Source of the DNA: Pseudomonadota bacterium
GTDB taxonomy: Bacteria; Pseudomonadota; Alphaproteobacteria; Rhizobiales; Rhizobiaceae
Assembly (NCBI GenBank): GCA_020161665.1
Contig: JAIUPA010000016.1
Location: 98,290-162,289, forward strand
Length of the DNA: 64,000 nt
Reading direction: 5' to 3'
Shown piece by piece: positions 58,745-64,000 of this stretch. Position numbers and translations under genes: made by a program. The notes under the pieces were generated by a model that was given only the letters and a program-made list of their open reading frames with translations, searched no databases and was not told the origin of the DNA. Each line of letters opens with the position of its first letter. Within the stretch, counting starts at the first letter, position 1.

Positions 58745-59002
58745 TTAGTGCAGGCTGACGGTGCGCAGCTCGTCTTCAGCCGCCTTGAAAAAGGTGCTGG
58801 AGCGGTTGTCCGTCAGGAGGATTGGCGTGCCATCCGCACCGAACAAGGCCCAGAGGTCCAGAGCCGGATCAACTTCGGGTGCTTCCGGGAAGCAGCGCGG
58901 CACATCTTCCGACCGGATCTTGCGCACATAAGCGACTTCGCCGGTGCCGATATGCGCCAGTTGCGAGCGCGTGAGGCAGGAATGGGCTTCTTTCAGCAAC
59001 AT
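58745..59002 (-). CDS. DUF1150 family protein
   Basis: 85 residues. The sequence fits DUF1150, small alphaproteobacterial proteins of unknown function: an N-terminal helix, IGTGEVAYVRKI, and the C-terminal LWALFGADGTPILLTDNR. It lies 35 bp downstream of the hsp20 gene on the same strand, a pairing common in Rhizobiales, so it is probably heat-induced with it. No catalytic motif is visible. Confidence 0.88.
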   Translation of the reverse strand: MLLKEAHSCLTRSQLAHIGTGEVAYVRKIRSEDVPRCFPEAPEVDPALDLWALFGADGTPILLTDNRSSTFFKAAEDELRTVSLH

Positions 59003-59037
59003 GGTCTATCTCCGCAGGAGAGCGATTCTTCTGCGGA

Positions 59038-59454
59038 TCAGTCTGCGACGGAAATGTTAATTTTCTGCACAATGGCGATCTGCTCAGGGCGCGCCAGATC
59101 AATTGAAAGCAGGCCGTTGCGCAAATGCGCGGCCTTGACCTCCAGCCCATCCGCCAGCAGGAAAACGCGCTGGAACTGCCGGGCCGCAATGCCCCGGTAA
59201 AGGTAGTCCGTTTCCGGCCGTTCGCTCTGGCGCCCGCGGATGATGAGATGCCGCTCCTCGGTCAATATGTCCAGATCGGTTTCGGAAAATCCGGCAACGG
59301 CCAGCGTGATGCGAAGGCGCTCGCCGTCGGTCGTCGCTCCCCTCAGGCGCTCGATATTATACGGCGGGTAGCCGTCGCTCCCCCGCGAAAGGCGTCGCAA
59401 ACTTTCTTCCAGCATGTCGAAGCCAACCAGCAAAGGGCTGGAAAAGGGGCTCAT
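59038..59454 (-). CDS. Small heat-shock protein, Hsp20/IbpA family
   Basis: 138 residues from ATG 59454; TTG at 59460 is the alternative. The alpha-crystallin domain covers about 28-125: PPYNIERLRG, RLRITLAVAGFSETDLDI, LIIRGRQSE, and GLLSIDLARP. It prevents aggregation of unfolding proteins. It heads a two-gene unit with DUF1150. The 291-bp upstream gap shows CCTATAT as a possible -10 on the minus strand but no clear thermometer fold. Confidence 0.93.
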   Translation of the reverse strand: MSPFSSPLLVGFDMLEESLRRLSRGSDGYPPYNIERLRGATTDGERLRITLAVAGFSETDLDILTEERHLIIRGRQSERPETDYLYRGIAARQFQRVFLLADGLEVKAAHLRNGLLSIDLARPEQIAIVQKINISVAD

Positions 59455-59745
59455 GGTCAATCCTTAAATGGTCATCCTTCCGTCGGGCAAACCCAATATA
59501 GGAGCCATGCCTCGCCATTTAAACGTCTGTCCGACTCTATCTCTCGTTAAGCAAATGAAGAGCAACTTTTCACACGGCTCTTGACGCCGGTGTGGTCAAT
59601 CTTTCCATATATCAACTTCCGCAAAAGGAGTGGTTGGACCGGCGCGATGCAGCGCATGATGATCAGGCATTGCGGAAATGATTTTTGGATGCGGAACCGA
59701 GGAGAGCTTCCGGACTAGCATTCATAGCCTGAAAGAGACACAGTA
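59455..59745. other. Divergent intergenic region, hsp20 / nucleoside hydrolase
   Basis: 291 bp with no convincing gene. It must hold both divergent promoters. AT-rich patches lie around 59517-59560 and 59590-59630. I see no CIRCE element and no conserved ROSE signature. Confidence 0.5.
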
Positions 59746-60684
59746 ATGCCGCAGAAAATCATCATCGATACAGATCCTGGCCAGGATGACGCCGCCGCTA
59801 TTATGTTGGCGCTCGGCAGCCCGCAGGATGTCGAGGTTTTGGGCATTTGCGCCGTCGCGGGCAATGTGCCGCTGCGCCTGACGAGCCGCAATGTGCGCAT
59901 GGTCTGTGAACTGTCGGGCCGCCCCGATATCAAGGTTTATGAAGGCGCGAGCGCCCCGATGGAGCGGCCTCTCGTCACCGCCGAGCATGTGCATGGAAAA
60001 ACGGGCCTCGACGGTCCGGACCTGCCGGAGCCGGTGATGACGGTTGAGAGCCAGCATGCAGTCGATTTCATCATCGAAACACTGATGCGCGAGCCGTCCG
60101 GCACCGTTACGCTCTGCACACTGGGGCCGTTGACCAATATCGGCCTTGCACTGCGCAAAGCCCCGGAGATTGCAGCACGCGTCAAGCGTCTGGTGATGAT
60201 GGGTGGCGGCTTCTTCGAGGGTGGTAACATCACGCCCGCCGCCGAATTCAACATTTATGTTGACCCGGAAGCGGCCCGCGACGTGCTGGCTTCCGGGATT
60301 GCGATCACCATGATCCCGCTCGACCTGACGCACAAGCTTTTGACGTTGAGCGAACGTGTCGAACGGCTGCGCGCACTGGGCACCCGCCCGGCCATAGCGC
60401 TTGCTGAAATGCTCGATTTCTTCGAGCGATTCGACATCGAGAAATACGGCTCCGATGGCGGGCCGCTGCATGATCCGGCGGTGATTGCCTGGGTCATCCG
60501 TCCGGACCTGTTCAGCGGGCGCGAGTGCAATGTCGAAATCGAAACGACCTCGCCGCTGACGCTCGGCATGACGGTGATCGACTGGTGGCGTGTGACCGAC
60601 CGCAAGCCGAACGCGCTGGTCTTGCGCGATGGCGATGATGCAGGCTTCTTTGATCTGCTGATCGAGCGCGTCGGGCGGCTTTAA
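59746..60684 (+). CDS. Inosine/uridine-preferring nucleoside hydrolase
   Basis: 312 residues. The calcium-binding N-terminus KIIIDTDPGQDDAAAIMLAL is the IU-nucleoside hydrolase signature (DxDxxxDD). TLGPLTNIGLAL, VMMGGGFFEGGNITPAAEFNIYVDPEAA (with the catalytic-pocket N and D residues) and the final HDPAVIAW are also typical. It splits ribonucleosides into base and ribose. The ribokinase gene converges with it 6 bp away and could use the ribose released. Confidence 0.93.
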   Translation: MPQKIIIDTDPGQDDAAAIMLALGSPQDVEVLGICAVAGNVPLRLTSRNVRMVCELSGRPDIKVYEGASAPMERPLVTAEHVHGKTGLDGPDLPEPVMTVESQHAVDFIIETLMREPSGTVTLCTLGPLTNIGLALRKAPEIAARVKRLVMMGGGFFEGGNITPAAEFNIYVDPEAARDVLASGIAITMIPLDLTHKLLTLSERVERLRALGTRPAIALAEMLDFFERFDIEKYGSDGGPLHDPAVIAWVIRPDLFSGRECNVEIETTSPLTLGMTVIDWWRVTDRKPNALVLRDGDDAGFFDLLIERVGRL

Positions 60685-60690
60685 GCCGCC

Positions 60691-61575
60691 TTACAACGCG
60701 GCGTCCACCTCGACCCCGGTCGGGATGGAAGGCTGCGCGCCATGCTTCAGGCAGGCGAGGGAGCCCGCTACAGCGGCACGACGCAGCGCCGCGGCAAAGT
60801 CCAGCCCCTGATCGAGGCTCGCCGCCAGATAGCCGGAGAACGTGTCGCCAGCGCCCACCGTGTCAACCGGCACAATCTTGAGGCCTTGCGCGCGCGTAAG
60901 TGCCCCTTCACGGATAGCCGCGACACCATCGGCCCCAAGCGTCACCACGAAGCTTTGCCCGGTTTCGCCATGGAGCTTCACAAGGGCCGCCTCGCTGAAT
61001 TCGGTGCCGGTCAGCAGCGCGAACTCGGTTTCATTGGCAATCACGATATCGGCCATCCGCGCAAGGCGGGCAGCGTCCGCCGTGAGCGGTGCAACGTTTA
61101 AAACCGAGGTCACGCCCATCTTGCGGGCCATCGCCAGCGCGGCCTCGACCACCGGGGCAGGCACCTCAAGCTGCAACATCAAAAAGTCGCCGCGCTGCAT
61201 GGTGGACAGGGCAGCCTCGGCATCGCTGACGGTCAGGTCGCCATTGGCCCCCGCCACCACCACAATCGTGTTCTCGCCGTCAGCCGAAACGGTAATCAGT
61301 GCCGAGCCGGTCGGGCTTTGGGTTTTGCGCACGCGGGACAGATCAACGCCTGCCGCAGAGAGAAGCGCGAGGGCAGGTGCTGCAAAGCTGTCGTCGCCCG
61401 TAGCGCCAGCCATGGAGACGGAGCGCCCGGCCCGTGCGGCCGCAAGTGCCTGATTCGCCCCCTTGCCGCCTGCGGCCATGGCAAAGGCCGTTCCGGCAAG
61501 GGTCTCGCCCGGCGCGGGAAGGCGCTGCGCATTGACGATGAGATCAATGTTGATCGAACCGAGCACCGTGATCAT
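60691..61575 (-). CDS. rbsK: Ribokinase (PfkB family)
   Basis: 294 residues from ATG 61575; the open frame continues into the tRNA gene at 61749 and cannot be coding there. PfkB motifs: N-terminal GSINIDLIVNAQRLPAPGET, GGKGANQALAAARAG, and the anion hole with catalytic Asp in PVDTVGAGDTFSGYLAASL. It phosphorylates D-ribose to ribose-5-phosphate. No ribose transporter lies nearby, so nucleoside salvage via the neighbouring hydrolase is the likely source. It is 6 bp from that gene's stop. Confidence 0.93.
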   Translation of the reverse strand: MITVLGSINIDLIVNAQRLPAPGETLAGTAFAMAAGGKGANQALAAARAGRSVSMAGATGDDSFAAPALALLSAAGVDLSRVRKTQSPTGSALITVSADGENTIVVVAGANGDLTVSDAEAALSTMQRGDFLMLQLEVPAPVVEAALAMARKMGVTSVLNVAPLTADAARLARMADIVIANETEFALLTGTEFSEAALVKLHGETGQSFVVTLGADGVAAIREGALTRAQGLKIVPVDTVGAGDTFSGYLAASLDQGLDFAAALRRAAVAGSLACLKHGAQPSIPTGVEVDAAL

Positions 61576-61748
61576 GGCCGCATTCTCCCTGATTTGCGTG
61601 CCCGCGAGATTGGGCAAAACCACAGGTGCTGTCAAACGGGGAAGGGTCTTATCATCAGTCGTGAACAAGGCCGCAAAACGATCGAACGTCGCGGCTGACG
61701 CGAAGACGCTCAAAGCTAAACTTATGAATAATAACGCTTGGGAAGGTT

Positions 61749-61824
<76 letters not shown>

Positions 61825-61923
61825 ATAAAGGTGCCGGATTATCCGGCCCGGGAACCGTCTGGAAACTTGCGTCCCCGTCGGGTGTGCGGCTTATTACTTC
61901 GTGGATTTTTGAAGCGCAAGCCG

Positions 61924-61961
61924 AAAAATGAAAGGCCGGTCATTTTTTTCTGACCGGCCTT
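61924..61961 (-). terminator. Intrinsic terminator of the FYDLN gene
   Basis: A perfect 11-bp stem (61932-61942 with 61951-61961, 8-base loop) follows the gene at 61975 on the minus strand and leads into a TCATTTTT run. Confidence 0.85.
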
Positions 61962-61974
61962 CAAAAGTCTGAAA

Positions 61975-62361
61975 TCAGACGTCGTCGTCGCCGCCGGTCA
62001 CGCCGATGATGCCGGACATATCGTCATCATCATCATCTTCGTCGGCTTCGAGGAAGGTGTCGTCGTCATCGTCCAGCTCGACGTCGTCATCGCCCATATC
62101 CGGCAGATCGTCGTCAGCAACCGTTGCGTCACCGTCATCGTCCATCGAAACCAGTTCGACGTCCGTGTTTTCGGTATCGACTTCAGCGACATCCTCTTCT
62201 TCGGCCTTCTCCATGATGGCGGCAGCCGTGCTTTCCTCGAAGAAGGAGAGCGGGTAGCTCTTGCCCGTGTAGGGCGAAACGACCGGATCACGGTTCAGGT
62301 CGTAGAATTTCTTGCCGGTATCCGGGCAGGTCCGTTTGGTTCCAAGTTCCGCTTTTGCCAC
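61975..62361 (-). CDS. FYDLN acidic protein (TIGR02300 family)
   Basis: 128 residues from GTG at 62361 (VAKAELGTKR). The conserved N-terminal ~45 residues contain RTCPDTGKKFYDLNRDP and VSPYTGKSYPL, the signature of an alphaproteobacterial family named for FYDLN. From about residue 60 the protein is extremely acidic, with long Asp runs after residue 85 broken by a few hydrophobics, ending GVTGGDDDV. The N-terminal part resembles half of a treble-clef zinc site but has only one Cys. Function unknown. Confidence 0.9.
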   Translation of the reverse strand: MAKAELGTKRTCPDTGKKFYDLNRDPVVSPYTGKSYPLSFFEESTAAAIMEKAEEEDVAEVDTENTDVELVSMDDDGDATVADDDLPDMGDDDVELDDDDDTFLEADEDDDDDDMSGIIGVTGGDDDV

Positions 62362-62601
62362 TGTAAGGCCTCTCGAATGGCTATAATGACGAGGGATCCG
62401 AGCGCACCATAAAAACGCGCGCACAATGAAATAGTGCCGGTCCCCATAATGCTTGTCCCGCCTTCTGTCAAAGGCATTCTGCGGATCGGGCCCGGCGGGG
62501 CGTGACCCTTAGCGTTCATTATGATAGCAAGCGCAGCGCCACATCGCAGGCAGGCCGTTCTGACGGTTGCCTCGTAGCCGCGAAAGGGATGGAGACGGAT
62601 C
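62362..62601. other. Intergenic region where aroA is usually found
   Basis: 240 bp between the FYDLN gene and cmk. It is far too short for aroA (about 1.35 kb), and none of its frames shows 3-phosphoshikimate carboxyvinyltransferase motifs. It should hold both divergent promoters. A GGGATGGAG Shine-Dalgarno precedes cmk. Confidence 0.6.
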
Positions 62602-63237
62602 ATGAGCTTTATCATCGCAATCGATGGCCCGGCCGCCGCCGGCAAGGGAACGCTGGCGCGTCGTATTGCCGAGACCTATGGCTTCCACCACCTCGATACG
62701 GGGCTGACCTACCGCGCCACCGCCAAGGCGCTTCTGGATGCAGGCCTGCCGCTTGATGATGAAGCCGTGGCCGAAAAAGTCGCGCTGGAGCTTGATCTGG
62801 CCGGACTTGATCGCACGGTGCTGTCACGCCACGAAATCGGGGAGGCGGCGTCCAAAGTGGCGGTCATGAGCAAGGTGCGCCGCGCGCTGGTCCTCGCCCA
62901 GCAGCGCTTTGCCACGAAGGAGCCGGGAGCGGTGCTTGATGGCCGCGATATTGGCACGGTCGTCTGCCCTGAGGCCCCGGTGAAGCTTTATGTGACAGCC
63001 TCTGCCGAGGTGCGCGCCCGCCGTCGCCATGACGAGATGATCGCCGCTGGCAATGCGGCGGATTACGAGACCGTTTTAAGCGATGTGAAAAAGCGCGATG
63101 AGCGCGATATGGGACGCGCTGACAGCCCTTTGAAACCGGCCGAAGACGCGCACTTGCTTGATACGTCCGAAATGAGTATAGAGGCGGCGTTTCAGGCTGC
63201 GCGCCATCTCATTGATGCCGCCCTGAAGAGGAATTGA
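62602..63237 (+). CDS. cmk: Cytidylate kinase
   Basis: 211 residues. The P-loop is [19 protein letters not shown], the NMP-binding segment [20 protein letters not shown], and the LID region RRRHDEMIA with [19 protein letters not shown] before it. It phosphorylates CMP/dCMP. It precedes rpsA, as in most proteobacteria, but lacks aroA in front. Confidence 0.96.
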   Translation: MSFIIAIDGPAAAGKGTLARRIAETYGFHHLDTGLTYRATAKALLDAGLPLDDEAVAEKVALELDLAGLDRTVLSRHEIGEAASKVAVMSKVRRALVLAQQRFATKEPGAVLDGRDIGTVVCPEAPVKLYVTASAEVRARRRHDEMIAAGNAADYETVLSDVKKRDERDMGRADSPLKPAEDAHLLDTSEMSIEAAFQAARHLIDAALKRN

Positions 63238-63385
63238 TCTTTTCTTTTAAAAGAGAAGTTTGAAATTTCGGAATGGGCCGAACCCGGTTCATTTCCTTGC
63301 GGTCTGGAAGCCGTTCTGCGCCGGTTACCCTGAAAAATGGGTGGACGCGTTTCCAGGCTGGTTCAACACCAACCCCCGGCGCATG

Positions 63386-63408
63386 CATCCGCAGCCTGTT
63401 TGCGGATG
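63386..63408 (+). promoter_or_regulatory. rpsA: Hairpin just before the rpsA ribosome-binding site
   Basis: Perfect 8-bp arms CATCCGCA (63386-63393) and TGCGGATG (63401-63408), 7-base loop, end 4 bases before AGGAG (63413-63417). It could take part in translational autocontrol by S1. Confidence 0.45.
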
Positions 63409-63422
63409 GCTCAGGAGATTCC

Positions 63423-64000
63423 ATGTCTGTTTCTACCCCCACGCGCGATGATTTTGCAGCTCTGCTGGAAGAATCCTTCGCCAAGACCGACCTTGCCGAA
63501 GGCTATGTTGCCAAGGGCATCATCACGGCCATCGAGAAGGACGTCGCCATTGTTGACGTCGGCCTCAAGGTCGAAGGCCGCGTTCCGCTCAAGGAATTTG
63601 GCGCCCGCGCCAAGGACGGCACGCTGAAGGTCGGCGACGAAGTCGAAGTCTATGTCGAGCGCATCGAAAACGCGCTTGGCGAAGCTGTTCTGTCGCGCGA
63701 GAAGGCTCGCCGCGAAGAAAGCTGGGTCAAGCTCGAAGCCAAGTTCGAAGCTGGCGAGCGCGTTGAAGGCGTTATCTTCAACCAGGTCAAGGGCGGCTTC
63801 ACGGTTGACCTCGACGGCGCTGTTGCCTTCCTTCCGCGTTCGCAGGTCGACATCCGTCCGATCCGCGACGTGACCCCGCTGATGCATAACCCGCAGCCCT
63901 TCGAAATCCTCAAGATGGACAAGCGTCGCGGCAACATCGTGGTTTCGCGCCGTACGGTTCTGGAAGAGTCGCGTGCTGAGCAGCGTTCTGAAATCGTTCA
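63423..64000 (+). CDS. rpsA: 30S ribosomal protein S1, 5' part (runs off the window)
   Basis: The frame starts at ATG 63423, has AGGAG 6 bases upstream, and stays open to the window end (192 codons seen of about 565 expected). The start MSVSTPTRDDFAALLEESF is followed by S1/OB repeats with GYVAKGIITAIEKDVAIVDVG, GEAVLSREKARREESW and GFTVDLDGAVAFLPRSQVD. S1 binds mRNA and brings it to the 30S subunit. Confidence 0.97.
   Translation, partial: MSVSTPTRDDFAALLEESFAKTDLAEGYVAKGIITAIEKDVAIVDVGLKVEGRVPLKEFGARAKDGTLKVGDEVEVYVERIENALGEAVLSREKARREESWVKLEAKFEAGERVEGVIFNQVKGGFTVDLDGAVAFLPRSQVDIRPIRDVTPLMHNPQPFEILKMDKRRGNIVVSRRTVLEESRAEQRSEIV

Noticed and set aside
59455..59600. A ROSE-type RNA thermometer in the hsp20 leader
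   Set aside because: I could not find the U(U/C)GCU element paired to the Shine-Dalgarno that defines ROSE; the leader is only generally AT-rich.
63239..63258. A T-rich inverted repeat just after cmk as a terminator
   Set aside because: The stem is made almost only of A-T pairs with a mismatch and almost no loop, too weak to call; cmk and rpsA may share a transcript.

Overview
The window is a dense, GC-rich stretch of alphaproteobacterial chromosome. Gene content and order (mutM / enoyl-CoA hydratase / rpsT / dnaA; rph-rdgB-hemW next to hrcA-grpE; lptC-lptA-lptB-rpoN-hpf-ptsN; maeB-mutS-glnD-murJ-trpS; tsaB-rimI-fur-acyltransferase-miaB-phoH-ybeY-corC-lnt-HTH-metK-trmB) point to the order Hyphomicrobiales (Rhizobiales), most likely a Brucellaceae/Phyllobacteriaceae-type organism. 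That placement rests on recalled synteny and protein families, not on a search. I see no phage, insertion sequence, CRISPR array or genomic island. Nearly everything is housekeeping.

Layout. 1-573: end of a ComM/YifB-type ATPase. 574-4026 (minus): DUF4118/HWE histidine kinase, cysK, a LysE-family exporter, dut. 4117-7679 (plus): prfC, a class II glutamine amidotransferase, a secreted PHB-depolymerase-like esterase. 7695-11302 (minus): ubiE-ubiB-coaBC. 11527-17626 (plus): mutM, an enoyl-CoA hydratase, rpsT, dnaA behind a 0.7-kb leader, a methyltransferase, an EamA transporter. 17627-20187 (minus): rph-rdgB-hemW. 20358-22093 (plus): hrcA-grpE. 22152-27410 (minus): lptC-lptA-lptB-rpoN-hpf-ptsN. 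27588-35416 (plus): sppA, ihfB, a LapA-domain protein, two RNA methyltransferases, lspA, a hybrid histidine kinase, olsB. 35492-37780 (minus): maeB. 37895-58714 (plus): the long mutS-to-trmB block. 58745-59454 (minus): hsp20 and DUF1150. 59746-61575: nucleoside hydrolase (plus) facing ribokinase (minus). The end carries tRNA-Ala(GGC), an acidic FYDLN protein, cmk and the start of rpsA.

Several groups make functional sense together: ubiquinone synthesis (ubiE, ubiB); LPS transport with nitrogen/stress control (lpt genes, rpoN, ptsN, hpf, glnD); ornithine-lipid synthesis (olsB and the probable olsA at 49126); lipoprotein maturation (lspA, lnt); heat-shock control (hrcA, grpE, hsp20); tRNA/rRNA modification and processing (tsaB, rimI, miaB, trmB, TrmH, ybeY, rph); and nucleoside salvage (nucleoside hydrolase, ribokinase).

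I do not find a wholly new multi-gene system. The most interesting signals are regulatory: a cluster of GANTC (CcrM-type) sites with a methylatable palindrome upstream of dnaA; a perfect TTAA-N7-TTAA (CtrA-type) site upstream of hpf; a palindromic operator candidate and three successive hairpins upstream of metK; a GGAATA-N6-TATTCC palindrome upstream of cysK; and the absence of aroA from its usual place before cmk-rpsA. Many genes start with GTG or TTG (ihfB, the RlmI-like methyltransferase, hrcA, mutS, olsA, phoH, trmB, the FYDLN protein). Large open frames antisense to real genes are codon-bias shadows and are left out.
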